From Rhodococcus antarcticus (GTDB taxonomy: Bacteria; Actinomycetota; Actinomycetes; Mycobacteriales; Mycobacteriaceae), in assembly GCF_026153295.1 (NCBI RefSeq), contig NZ_CP110615.1, forward strand, positions 1,054,001-1,118,000: 64,000 bases of DNA, read 5' to 3'. Every line of letters starts with the position of its first letter. Positions within the stretch are counted from its first letter, which is position 1. Below, one piece after another: positions 9,311 to 17,035 of this stretch. A program made the position numbers and the translations under genes. The notes beneath the pieces are model-generated. The model had not been told where the DNA came from. It saw only the letters and a list, made by a program, of their open reading frames with translations, and did not search any database.

Positions 9311-9343
9311 AACGGGCCCCGGACACCACGTCCGGGGCCCGTT
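9311..9343 (+). terminator. Strong intrinsic-type hairpin after fabG
   Basis: A perfect 14-bp inverted repeat (9311-9324 and 9330-9343) encloses the five-base loop ACCAC, 17 bases after the fabG stop. The arms are almost all G/C with two A-T closing pairs. No U-run follows. Confidence 0.85.
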
Positions 9344-9370
9344 CCGGTCCGGGGCTGGCACACTGGGTCG

Positions 9371-10519
9371 GTGCGAGTCGTGGTCGTGGCCGGCCCTGAC
9401 CCCGGTCACGCGTTCCCCGCGGTGGCGCTGTGCCTGCGGCTGCGCGGAGCGGGGGACGATCCGGTGCTGCTCACCGGCACCCGGTGGGTCGACCGGGTCC
9501 GCGCCGAGGGCCTGCAGTGCCACGAGCTGCCCGGCCTGCTGGTCGAGGACGGTGACGACGACTCCGACGCGGGGGCCCGACTGCACGCGCGTGCGGCCCG
9601 GATGTCCACCGCGCTGCTGCCCCTGCTGCGGGAGCTCGGAGCCGAGCTGGTGGTCTCCGACGCGCTCACCGCCTGCGGGGGTCTCGCGGCCGAGCGGGCC
9701 GGGTTGCCCTGGGTGGAGCTGAGCCCGCACCCGTTGTACCTGCCCTCGCGCGGGCTGCCTCCGGTGGGCAGCGGGCTCGAACGTGGGGCCGGGCTGGGCG
9801 GCCGGGCCCGCGACGCGGTGCTGCGCACGTTCACCGCGCGCTCGCTGCGCCAGGGTGCCGAGCACCGGCGCGTGGCTCGGGCGTCGGTGGGCATGGCCGC
9901 GCTCGATCCCGGACCGACGGCTCGGATGGTCGCCACGCTGCCGGCGCTGGAGGTGCACCGCCCGGACTGGCCGGAGCGGACCCACGTCGTCGGCCCGCTG
10001 CTCTGGGATCCGGCGACCGTTGATCTGGCGCTGCCGACGGGCACCGACCCGCTCGTGCTCGTCAGCGCGTCCACCGCGGTCGGCGGCACGCTCGGGGTGC
10101 TCGACGCGGCGCTGGCCGGCCTGGACGGGGTGCGCGTGGTGTCCACCCACCTGGCCGGGGCGGGCGCCCCGGTGGACCTGCCGCCGTGGGCGGTCGCGGG
10201 CCCGGGTCGTCAGGGGCCGCTGCTGGCGCAGGCGCGGGTGACGGTGTGCGGTGGCGGACACGGGATCCTGGCCAAGACCTTGCTGGCGGGAGTGCCCACG
10301 GTGCTGGTGCCCGGTGGCGGTGACCAGTGGGAGCTCTCCTGCCGCGCCGAGCGGCAGGGCAGCGCGCTGGTGGTGCGTCCGCTGTCCCCGGGGGCGCTCG
10401 CGGCCGCGGTGCGCCGGGTGCTGGCGGAACCGTCCTTCGCGGTGGCGGCCCGGGCGGCGGCGGGGTCCCTGCGGGACCTGGCCGACCCCGTGCAGGTGTG
10501 CCGCGGGGCCCTCCGCTGA
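9371..10519 (+). CDS. GT-B fold glycosyltransferase (Rv2739c-like)
   Basis: This 382-aa protein resembles UDP-glycosyltransferases of the MGT/GT1 type. The N-terminus VVVVAGPDPGHAFPAVALCLRL has the GHxxP acceptor-domain motif. The C-terminal domain has the donor-binding stretch VCGGGHGILAKTLLAGVPTV followed by PGGGDQW. Mycobacteria carry a comparable gene (Rv2739c) next to the DUF3046 gene upstream of recA, so position supports orthology. Substrate and product are unknown. CACACT lies six bases before GTG 9371, fitting a leaderless start. Confidence 0.8.
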   Translation: MRVVVVAGPDPGHAFPAVALCLRLRGAGDDPVLLTGTRWVDRVRAEGLQCHELPGLLVEDGDDDSDAGARLHARAARMSTALLPLLRELGAELVVSDALTACGGLAAERAGLPWVELSPHPLYLPSRGLPPVGSGLERGAGLGGRARDAVLRTFTARSLRQGAEHRRVARASVGMAALDPGPTARMVATLPALEVHRPDWPERTHVVGPLLWDPATVDLALPTGTDPLVLVSASTAVGGTLGVLDAALAGLDGVRVVSTHLAGAGAPVDLPPWAVAGPGRQGPLLAQARVTVCGGGHGILAKTLLAGVPTVLVPGGGDQWELSCRAERQGSALVVRPLSPGALAAAVRRVLAEPSFAVAARAAAGSLRDLADPVQVCRGALR

Positions 10520-10522
10520 CCC

Positions 10523-10642
10523 TCAGCGGTGGCGGTCGCTCCAGAAGCGGTGGACGAGCACGGCGATCGTGGTCAGCAGCACGACCAGCACGGTGATCGT
10601 CCAGAGCGGGCTGTCGAGCCCGAAGTCGCCGGTGGTGTCCAC
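10523..10642 (-). CDS. Small single-pass membrane peptide (39 aa)
   Basis: A short frame between the glycosyltransferase and DUF3046 genes encodes an acidic N-terminus, a clear transmembrane helix (WTITVLVVLLTTIAVLV) and a basic tail HRFWSDRHR. The start GTG at 10642 is preceded by TAGGGT and eight bases, the leaderless arrangement seen elsewhere in this window. Charge distribution predicts the C-terminus inside. I do not recognise a family. Its promoter is divergent from that of the DUF3046 gene. Confidence 0.6.
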   Translation of the reverse strand: MDTTGDFGLDSPLWTITVLVVLLTTIAVLVHRFWSDRHR

Positions 10643-10703
10643 GGTGCTGGACCCTACCGGGGGCGGCTGGGCCGATAGGCGGCTCTGCTCCTACGGTGGT
10701 CGG

Positions 10704-10913
10704 GTGCGCCTCACCGAGTTCGGCAACCTCGTCCTGACCGAGTTCGGGCAGGCCAGGGGGGATGCGATCGTCGCCGACCACAGCCTGCTCAGCCTGGGCA
10801 ACCGGACCCCGGTGCAGGCCATCGAGGACGGGCAGGATCCGCGGGACGTCTGGCGGGCGCTGTGCGTGGAGTTCGACGTCCCGCCGGAGCGTCGGCTCGG
10901 CCCCGACGACTAG
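10704..10913 (+). CDS. DUF3046 family protein (69 aa)
   Basis: This small soluble protein begins RLTEFGNLVLTEFG and contains DVWRALCVEFDVPPERR, both typical of DUF3046. It corresponds to mycobacterial Rv2738c, which also lies just upstream of recA (recalled). The molecular function is not established. TACGGT at 10692-10697 lies six bases before the GTG start, so translation is probably leaderless. Its TAG stop shares the palindrome CTAG (10910-10913) with the stop of the convergent DUF2071 gene. Confidence 0.85.
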   Translation: MRLTEFGNLVLTEFGQARGDAIVADHSLLSLGNRTPVQAIEDGQDPRDVWRALCVEFDVPPERRLGPDD

Positions 10914-11704
10914 CGGGTGCGCACCCGTCGCCACGGGCCGAAGCGGACGGGCAGGCCGGGGGAGTACAGGACGCTGGCCGGCGGTGCGTCGGTCACGCCG
11001 GGCAGGCCTCCCGCAGCCACCGCGTCCTCGGTGAGGTGCTCGAGCTCGGCGGTGTGCAGCTTCCACTGCGGGTGCTCGTTGGGCCAGCGCACGGTGGTGC
11101 GCCCCCGCGGGCCCAGCCGCGAGGTGTGCAGCGCCCAGCGCGCGGTGAGGAAGTGCTCGAGCTCGGTGGGCTCGGCGATCGGGCCGCCCACCCGGACCTC
11201 CGTGTGGGTGGCCGTACCTCGGGGCCCGGGCCAGCGGCGCACGGTGTCGTAGCGGACGGTGCTCGCCGCCCCGGCGGACCGTTCGACGTGCACCCGGCTC
11301 GGGGCCCAGCTGTACGGCAGCGCAGCAGCTCCCCGTGCGCCCAGCACGGGAAGGCCCCGGTCGGCGTCCAGCGAGCGGAACACCACCCCGCGTCGACCCT
11401 CGTCGTCCACGGAGTAGAGCCGCACGTTGGTCTCCGCGAAGTCGCCGAGCCAGGGCAGGCCCGGCAGCGGCCCGAAGCCCAGTCGCACCATGCGGAAGTG
11501 AACGAGTCCCACCCAGGTCGTCCCGCCGTGCACGTCCGGGTGCACTCCGGCGGGCATCAGGGGGGCGACCCGTTCGACGGGCACCGGCCAGTGCAGGAAC
11601 ACCACGTCGGCCCAGTGCTGGTGGAGCAGGACGGGCCGGACGGCCACCGGGGGCCGGTGGCTGACGGGCTCGACGGAGACGCCCGCGGGCAGCATCGTGC
11701 TCAC
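10910..11704 (-). CDS. DUF2071 (YqjF-like) protein
   Basis: This 264-aa protein has features of the DUF2071/YqjF family: FLHWPVPVERVAPLMPAGVH near the N-terminus, VGLVHFRMV, and ALPYSWAPSRVHV in the middle. The fold is related to acetoacetate-decarboxylase-like beta barrels, but the role is unknown. The start GTG at 11704 overlaps the DUF4383 stop as GTGA, indicating translational coupling; ATG at 11695 is the alternative. The stop overlaps that of the convergent DUF3046 gene. Confidence 0.75.
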   Translation of the reverse strand: MSTMLPAGVSVEPVSHRPPVAVRPVLLHQHWADVVFLHWPVPVERVAPLMPAGVHPDVHGGTTWVGLVHFRMVRLGFGPLPGLPWLGDFAETNVRLYSVDDEGRRGVVFRSLDADRGLPVLGARGAAALPYSWAPSRVHVERSAGAASTVRYDTVRRWPGPRGTATHTEVRVGGPIAEPTELEHFLTARWALHTSRLGPRGRTTVRWPNEHPQWKLHTAELEHLTEDAVAAGGLPGVTDAPPASVLYSPGLPVRFGPWRRVRTR

Positions 11705-12375
11705 GCCGTCGGCTCGGTGGAGCCCACCGGCACCTGGCCCGTGCGACGGGCGTGGGCCCAGGCCCGGTCGTGCTCGAGCTGCGCGCGGCGCTGTCGGTCG
11801 GCGGCGACCGCCGCCTCCTGCTCGGGGGTGCCCCGCCCCTCGGCGACGAGCTGCTCGGCGAGCGAGAGGGCCTCCAGCTCGGCGAGGCGCGCTGCGTCCG
11901 GGACGGGCTGCCCGGCGGTGCCGGCACGCACCTCTCGCTCCTGGCGGTAGGGGTTGTCGGCTGCCAGACCGCCGCTGACCCGCCCGTAGAGGCCCATGGT
12001 CAGCAGGACCACGCCGGCGACGAGGCTGAAGAAGACGTTCGCGATGGTGAAGGCCAGGATGTTTGCGCTGGTGTTCAGCACGCCCAGGTTGACCAGCCCG
12101 GAGAGGATGAACAGCCCACCGACCACGGCCGTCACCGTCGAGGCGGTGCGTCCGCCCCGGACGCCGGAGGCGATGAGGACGGCGCCGACGACCAGGGAGA
12201 CCGTGGACAGCAGGCCGTTGGTGTTCAGCCCCATCACGGGAGTTCCGGTCGTCTCGAAGTATCCGAGCTGGTCGACCAGTCCCAGGATGCCGAACACCCA
12301 GAGGACGAGCCCGAGGACGACCGCTCCGATGCGGTGGACAGCGGCGAGCGGTCGGCGTGCGGTGGTTCGGGTCAC
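11701..12375 (-). CDS. DUF4383 membrane protein with cytoplasmic coiled tail
   Basis: Four hydrophobic segments (roughly residues 15-33, 53-71, 78-97 and 107-128) match the DUF4383 layout. The last 90 residues are charged and alanine/glutamate-rich (DAARLAELEALSLAEQLV), probably a helical cytoplasmic extension. No enzymatic motif is visible. The start GTG at 12375 has a strong ribosome binding site, GAGGAGGAACC, immediately upstream. It is the first gene of a two-gene minus-strand unit with the DUF2071 gene and is divergent from recA. Confidence 0.75.
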   Translation of the reverse strand: MTRTTARRPLAAVHRIGAVVLGLVLWVFGILGLVDQLGYFETTGTPVMGLNTNGLLSTVSLVVGAVLIASGVRGGRTASTVTAVVGGLFILSGLVNLGVLNTSANILAFTIANVFFSLVAGVVLLTMGLYGRVSGGLAADNPYRQEREVRAGTAGQPVPDAARLAELEALSLAEQLVAEGRGTPEQEAAVAADRQRRAQLEHDRAWAHARRTGQVPVGSTEPTA

Positions 12376-12461
12376 GGTTCCTCCTCGTGCGACGGGATCG
12401 CCTGAGTGTGGGGCCGGGGCGGGTGACCCGCACGACGGGCGCGGCGTGTCGCCTAGCACGT

Positions 12462-12484
12462 TCGAACACCTGTTCGTCTAGGCT
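12462..12484 (+). promoter_or_regulatory. LexA (SOS) box and distal recA promoter
   Basis: TCGAACACCTGTTCGT (12462-12477) matches the actinobacterial SOS box TCGAAC-N4-GTTCGA with one mismatch. A -10-like TAGGCT follows at 12479-12484, so bound LexA would block the promoter. This corresponds to the RecA/LexA-dependent recA promoter known in mycobacteria. Confidence 0.9.
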
Positions 12485-12503
12485 GGGTCCTGTTCTGAGC
12501 GGG

Positions 12504-12531
12504 TTGTCCACACCGACCCTGGTGGTCCACA
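12504..12531 (+). promoter_or_regulatory. DnaA-box pair in the recA leader
   Basis: A perfect TTGTCCACA (12504-12512) is followed by TGGTCCACA (12523-12531, one mismatch), in the same orientation with 19 bases between their starts. They lie between the two candidate recA promoters. Confidence 0.5.
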
Positions 12532-12552
12532 GGCCGGGGCGGCGTCCTGTTC

Positions 12553-12575
12553 CTGTCGGTCCCGCGTCCTAGCGT
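12553..12575 (+). promoter_or_regulatory. PafBC-type (RecA-NDp) proximal recA promoter
   Basis: CTGTCGGTC (12553-12561), eight bases, then TAGCGT (12570-12575) fits the mycobacterial RecA-independent damage promoter TTGTCRGTG-N8-TAN3T: 7 of 9 upstream bases, the exact spacing and a full -10. It would start transcription about 60 bases before recA. Confidence 0.65.
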
Positions 12576-12641
12576 CGCCACCGACCGCACCACCAGGTAC
12601 GTGCAGCACCCGGCACGACCACCACCCACGAGGAGACGACG

Positions 12642-13688
12642 ATGGCGGCAGCACCGGATCGCGACAAGGCGCTCGAGCTGGCGATGGCCCAGATCGACAA
12701 GAACTTCGGCAAGGGCTCGGTGATGCGCCTGGGCGACGAGGCCCGGGTCCCCATCGCCGTCATCCCCACCGGCTCGATCGCGCTGGACGTCGCGCTGGGC
12801 ATCGGCGGGCTGCCGCGGGGGCGCGTCGTGGAGATCTACGGCCCGGAGTCCTCGGGCAAGACCACCATCGCGCTGCACGCCGTGGCAGAGGCGCAGAAGG
12901 CCGGCGGCATCGCCGCCTTCATCGACGCCGAGCACGCGCTGGACCCGGACTACGCCCAGAAGCTGGGTGTGGACACCGACGCGCTGCTGGTCTCGCAGCC
13001 GGACACCGGTGAGCAGGCGCTGGAGATCGCGGACATGCTCATCCGCTCGGGGGCGCTGGACATCCTCGTGATCGACTCCGTCGCCGCCCTGGTGCCCCGC
13101 GCGGAGATCGAGGGCGAGATGGGCGACAGCCACGTCGGCCTGCAGGCCCGGCTGATGAGCCAGGCCCTGCGCAAGATGACCGGCGCCATGAGCAACTCGG
13201 GCACCACGGTCATCTTCATCAACCAGCTGCGCGAGAAGATCGGCGTCATGTTCGGCTCGCCGGAGACCACCACGGGCGGCAAGGCGCTCAAGTTCTACGC
13301 CTCCGTCCGCCTGGACATCCGCCGCATCGAGACGCTCAAGGACGGCACCGACGCGGTCGGCAACCGGACCCGCGTCAAGGTCGTCAAGAACAAGGTGGCC
13401 CCGCCCTTCAAGCAGGCGGAGTTCGACATCCTCTACGGCCACGGCGTGAGCAAGGAGGGTTCGCTCATCGACATGGGTGTGGACCACGGCTTCGTCCGCA
13501 AGTCCGGCGCCTGGTACACCTACGGCGGCGACCAGCTGGGCCAGGGCAAGGAGAACGCCCGCAAGTTCCTGCTGGAGAACCCCGACGTGGGTGTCGAGAT
13601 CGAGAAGAAGATCAAGGAGAAGCTCGGCATCGGAGCCGTGCTCACCGCGGACGACGTCGAGCCGGTCCCCGCACCCGTCGACTTCTGA
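12642..13688 (+). CDS. recA: RecA recombinase
   Basis: RecA forms ATP-dependent filaments on single-stranded DNA for strand exchange and stimulates LexA self-cleavage. The 348-aa protein has Walker A GPESSGKT (67-74), the MAW motif region, loop L1 [16 protein letters not shown], loop L2 around [15 protein letters not shown], and an acidic C-terminus [12 protein letters not shown]. The sequence is uninterrupted, so there is no intein of the kind found in M. tuberculosis RecA. ATG 12642 follows GAGGAGACGACG. Two promoters are indicated, one with a LexA box and one PafBC-type. recX follows after 11 bases. Confidence 0.99.
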   Translation: MAAAPDRDKALELAMAQIDKNFGKGSVMRLGDEARVPIAVIPTGSIALDVALGIGGLPRGRVVEIYGPESSGKTTIALHAVAEAQKAGGIAAFIDAEHALDPDYAQKLGVDTDALLVSQPDTGEQALEIADMLIRSGALDILVIDSVAALVPRAEIEGEMGDSHVGLQARLMSQALRKMTGAMSNSGTTVIFINQLREKIGVMFGSPETTTGGKALKFYASVRLDIRRIETLKDGTDAVGNRTRVKVVKNKVAPPFKQAEFDILYGHGVSKEGSLIDMGVDHGFVRKSGAWYTYGGDQLGQGKENARKFLLENPDVGVEIEKKIKEKLGIGAVLTADDVEPVPAPVDF

Positions 13689-13699
13689 GCCGGTCGGAC

Positions 13700-14311
13700 G
13701 TGGCCTCCTCCGGTCAGCGGGGCCGTGCCCGCTCCACCTCAGGCGCTCCTGCCGACCGGTCCGCGACGAGCGCGCCCTCCGCCTCCGTGCCGCCCACTGC
13801 GGCCGAGGCGGAGGGCGCGGCCCGTGAGGCGTGCCTCCGGTTGCTGACCAGCCGTCCGCGCAGCCGCCACGAGCTCGCCCAGCGGCTGCGGGACAAGGGC
13901 ATCGAGCCCGAGGTCGCGGAGCGGGTGCTCGACCGCATGGAACAGGTCGAGCTGGTCGACGACGCTGCCTTCGCCCGGGCGTGGGTGCACTCGCGGCACA
14001 CGTACTCGGGCCGGGGTCGCCGTGCGCTGGCGATGGAGCTGCGGACCAAGGGCGTGGCTGCCCACCACGCCGACGCCGCCCTGGCCCAGGTGGACGACGA
14101 GGCGGAGACCGAGCGCGCCCGCGAGCTCGTGCGCCGCAGGCTCCGCCGGCTCACCGTGCCCTCGGACGAACGCGAGCGCGCCGTGGTGGTTCACAGGCTC
14201 GTCGGTGTCCTCGCGCGGCGCGGCTACGGCCAGGGACTGGCGTTCGGCGTGGTCCGCGACGAGCTCGCCGCCGCGGGGACGGACGTGGAGGGGCTCGACC
14301 CGGACGCCTGA
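13700..14311 (+). CDS. recX: RecX, regulator of RecA
   Basis: RecX binds in the groove of RecA filaments and limits their growth and ATPase activity. This 203-aa protein has a low-complexity Ser/Ala/Pro N-terminus of about 40 residues and then three helical RecX repeats, beginning ACLRLLTSRPRSRHELAQRL and including VDDAAFARAWVHSRHTYSGRG. The start GTG at 13700 lies 11 bases after recA with no obvious strong ribosome binding site, so expression probably depends on recA readthrough. The stop is inside the left arm of a shared terminator hairpin. Confidence 0.93.
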   Translation: MASSGQRGRARSTSGAPADRSATSAPSASVPPTAAEAEGAAREACLRLLTSRPRSRHELAQRLRDKGIEPEVAERVLDRMEQVELVDDAAFARAWVHSRHTYSGRGRRALAMELRTKGVAAHHADAALAQVDDEAETERARELVRRRLRRLTVPSDERERAVVVHRLVGVLARRGYGQGLAFGVVRDELAAAGTDVEGLDPDA

Positions 14312-14330
14312 GCGGCGTCGGTGCCGCTCA
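14309..14330. terminator. Bidirectional hairpin containing both stop codons
   Basis: TGAGCGGC (14309-14316) and GCCGCTCA (14323-14330) form a perfect 8-bp stem with a six-base loop. The recX TGA is at the outer end of one arm and the gluD stop (TCA on this strand) at the outer end of the other. Confidence 0.7.
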
Positions 14331-15275
14331 GACGGTGGCTGTGCCCGTCGCTCCGTCCACGATGGGCACCCGGCCGCTGGCGCTGCTGCGGGACGAGCGG
14401 CGCTGCACGTACTCGGCGAGCTTGCCCAGCGTGTAGTTGATGAGGATGTAGATGATCCCGATGACCACGTACACCTGGATGGGGTTCCCGAGGTTCTGGA
14501 TGAGCAGCCCGCCCTGCTTGAGCAGCTCGATGTAGCCCCCGATGAGGCTGATCAGCGAGGTGTCCTTCAGCACGACGATGAGCTGGCTGATCAGCGAGGG
14601 CAGCATCACGCGGAAGGCCTGGGGCAGCAGGATCGAGCGCATCGCCTGCTGGTTGGTCAGGCCGACCGCCAGAGCGGCCTCGCGCTGACCCCTGGGCAGC
14701 GAGACGACGCCGGCACGGACGATCTCGGCGATGATCACGCAGTTGTACAGCGTCAGGCCGATGACCAGGATCCAGAGGTCCCGGCCGCCGGGCAGGAAGC
14801 CCAGGTTCACCCTGTAGGAGGTCACCACGGTGTAGACGAGCAGGATCGTGATGACCACGGGGAGCCCGCGCAGGAGCTCGATGAGCGCGACCACCGGCAC
14901 CCGCCCGACCCGGCCGAGCGACAGCCGGAGCAGGGCGATGACCGTGCCGATGACCAGCGACAGCACGATGGCGATGACGGCGGCGCGCAGGGTGTTGCCC
15001 AGACCGGTGCCGATGAGCTTCCACACCTGCTGGAAGTCCTTGTCCGACGGGTCCAGCAGTGGTGCCCACAAGGCCCCCTTGAACTGTCCGCGATCGGCGA
15101 GCCGGAGCACGGCCACGACCACGACCGCGACGACGAGGACCGCACCGACGAGGCTGAACACGAACGCGTTTCGCCGGGCCACCGGACCGGGGGCGTCGAA
15201 CAGCACCGTGGCACCGGGGTCCGGGGCCGCGCGCCGAGCCCGCCGGGAGGGAGCCTTGGGAGTCGTGGTGCTCAT
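14328..15275 (-). CDS. gluD: Glutamate-type ABC transporter permease (GluD)
   Basis: This 315-aa inner-membrane subunit belongs to the polar amino acid (HisM/GluD) permease family. A basic cytoplasmic N-terminus of about 40 residues is followed by a first helix, then the permease core with five more helices. The EAA loop, which contacts the ATPase, is visible in ALAVGLTNQQAMRSILLPQ. The start ATG at 15275 overlaps the gluC stop (ATGA). Together with gluC, gluB and gluA it forms a complete importer in the same order as Corynebacterium gluABCD. Confidence 0.9.
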   Translation of the reverse strand: MSTTTPKAPSRRARRAAPDPGATVLFDAPGPVARRNAFVFSLVGAVLVVAVVVVAVLRLADRGQFKGALWAPLLDPSDKDFQQVWKLIGTGLGNTLRAAVIAIVLSLVIGTVIALLRLSLGRVGRVPVVALIELLRGLPVVITILLVYTVVTSYRVNLGFLPGGRDLWILVIGLTLYNCVIIAEIVRAGVVSLPRGQREAALAVGLTNQQAMRSILLPQAFRVMLPSLISQLIVVLKDTSLISLIGGYIELLKQGGLLIQNLGNPIQVYVVIGIIYILINYTLGKLAEYVQRRSSRSSASGRVPIVDGATGTATV

Positions 15276-15922
15276 CGGACGATCGCCACCTTCCGCTCGA
15301 TGACGGCCAGGGCGAGCCCGGCCGACAGGGTGATCACGAGGTAGCCGAGGGCCGATCCGACGTACACCGGCAGGGCCGGCAGACCCTGCGCGCTGGAGAG
15401 CTGCTTGCCGACGCTGTAGAGGTCGCTGCCCACGCCGAAGGCTCCGACGACGGCCGAGTTCTTGAACATGGCGATGATGACGCTGCCCAGCGGGGGCACC
15501 ACCGTGCGCAGCGCCTGCGGCAGGACGACCACGGTGAGGGACTGGGTGAAGTTCAGCCCGATGGAACGGGCTGCCTCGGCCTGTCCAGGAGCGACCGAGT
15601 TCACGCCGCTGCGCACTGCCTCGCACACGAAAGCGGAGGTGTAGAAGATCAGTCCGGCCACCCCGAAGGTGTAGAAGCTCTGGTTGATCCCCAGCTCGGG
15701 CAGACCGAACGCGAGGAAGAACAGCACCACCGTCAGGGGCGTGTTGCGCAGCACCGTCACGTAGGCGCTGCCGACCCACCGCAGCGTCGGCACGGGGGAC
15801 ACCCGGAAGGCGGCGAGCACCGTCCCCAGGAGCAGGGCGCCGACCATCGCGTAGATGCAGATGAGCAAGGACTTCAGGAACCCGGACCAGTAGAGGTCCA
15901 GGTTGTCGAGGACGGGGCTCAC
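15272..15922 (-). CDS. gluC: Glutamate-type ABC transporter permease (GluC)
   Basis: The second permease of the importer, 216 aa, has about five membrane helices. It shows the typical VLRNTPLTVVLFF segment and an EAA loop in AEAARSIGLNFTQSLTVVVLPQ. The start GTG at 15922 is chosen because VSPVLDNLDLYWSGF matches the usual family beginning and longer versions would be arginine/proline-rich. It lies 121 bases after gluB, separated by a strong hairpin, and its stop overlaps the gluD start. Confidence 0.9.
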   Translation of the reverse strand: MSPVLDNLDLYWSGFLKSLLICIYAMVGALLLGTVLAAFRVSPVPTLRWVGSAYVTVLRNTPLTVVLFFLAFGLPELGINQSFYTFGVAGLIFYTSAFVCEAVRSGVNSVAPGQAEAARSIGLNFTQSLTVVVLPQALRTVVPPLGSVIIAMFKNSAVVGAFGVGSDLYSVGKQLSSAQGLPALPVYVGSALGYLVITLSAGLALAVIERKVAIVR

Positions 15923-15990
15923 GGGGTGCGGCCTCCTGCGGCGGGCGTCGGTGCGGTGCGTGGGTCGATCGCGGTCGGACGGCGGGGCAG

Positions 15991-16036
15991 CGGCGGTCGC
16001 GGGGTGGTGGGACGAACCACCGCCCCGCGACCGCCG
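15991..16036 (-). terminator. 20-bp hairpin between gluB and gluC
   Basis: Arms 15991-16010 and 16017-16036 pair over 20 bp with a single G-U and the loop GACGAA, starting eight bases after the gluB stop. It probably attenuates transcription or protects the gluB mRNA 3' end, giving more binding protein than permease. Confidence 0.75.
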
Positions 16037-16043
16037 GGCTCGA

Positions 16044-16940
16044 TCAGCTGCAGGCGTCCAGGGTGGGCAGGGTCGGGGTCTCGGCACCGTCGACCTTGCC
16101 GGCGGTGGAGGTCCAGGCCTTCTCGTAGGCACCGGAGCTCGCGGCGGCCGTCAGCTGCTCGTCGATGAACGTGCAGAAGGCGGTGTCGCCCTTGGGGATC
16201 CCGATGCCGTAGGGCTCCTTGGTGAACTGCTTGCCGACCAGCTTGTAGGCACCGTTGGACTTGGAGACGAAGCCCAGCAGGATGACGTTGTCGGTGGTCA
16301 CCACCTGCACCTGGCCGTTGCCCAGGGCGTCCGCGCACTGGGAGTACGTGTCGAACAGGACGAGCTGGTCGGGGCTCGCCAGGTAGGGCTTGATGTTCTC
16401 GCTGGGGGTCGAGCCCGTGACGGAGCAGACCTTCGCGCTGGCGTTGGTCTTCAGGTCGTCGGGGCTGGTGATGGTCGAGTTGTCGGACTTGACCATCAGC
16501 TGCTGACCGGCCTGGTAGTACGGCCCGGCGAAGGAGATGCGCTCCTTGCGGGCCTTGTTGATCGTGTACGTGGCCACGACGATGTCGACCTGCTTGTTCT
16601 CCAGCACCTGCTCGCGCACCGACGAGGTGGCCTCGGAGTACACGATCTTGTCCGGGCTGATGCCCAGGCCGGCGGCAACGATCTTGGCCATCTCCACGTC
16701 GAAGCCCTCGTAGCTGCCCGAGAGTCCCCGCAGCCCGAATCCCGGCTGGTCGATCTTGATGCCCACGCGGATGGTTCCGGCGGAGGCCAGCTTGGCCATG
16801 GTCGTGCCCGCCGCGAAGCTGGGTGCGGAGGCCACGGGCGCCGGCGCGTCCGCGGTGGAGCTGCTGCCCCCGCACGCGGCGAGGGTGAGGGCCAGGACCG
16901 CGGCGGCTGCCGCGGTCGAGAGGATGCGTCGGTTCTTCAC
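16044..16940 (-). CDS. gluB: Glutamate-type substrate-binding lipoprotein (GluB)
   Basis: This 298-aa periplasmic-binding-protein family 3 lipoprotein captures the amino acid outside the membrane. The signal peptide KNRRILSTAAAAAVLALTLAAC ends in the lipobox LAAC with Cys23. Mature features include IRVGIKIDQPGFG, YEGFDVEMAKIVAAGLG and VDIVVATYTINKARKERISF, typical of glutamate/glutamine binders. The ligand is inferred from family and operon order. GTG 16940 has AGGAA upstream. A 20-bp stem-loop follows the stop. Confidence 0.9.
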   Translation of the reverse strand: MKNRRILSTAAAAAVLALTLAACGGSSSTADAPAPVASAPSFAAGTTMAKLASAGTIRVGIKIDQPGFGLRGLSGSYEGFDVEMAKIVAAGLGISPDKIVYSEATSSVREQVLENKQVDIVVATYTINKARKERISFAGPYYQAGQQLMVKSDNSTITSPDDLKTNASAKVCSVTGSTPSENIKPYLASPDQLVLFDTYSQCADALGNGQVQVVTTDNVILLGFVSKSNGAYKLVGKQFTKEPYGIGIPKGDTAFCTFIDEQLTAAASSGAYEKAWTSTAGKVDGAETPTLPTLDACS

Positions 16941-17035
16941 GGTGCGCTCGTTCCTGGTCGGGCCCGCGGTCACGGGCTCAGTGGGGGGCGTGCGACGGCC
17001 GGGGGGGCACGCCGGTCCCTGGTGGGAGATGGAGG

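Noticed and set aside
12642-13688. Possible intein in recA
   Set aside because: The RecA sequence is continuous with normal length of 348 aa and no insertion at the known intein sites.
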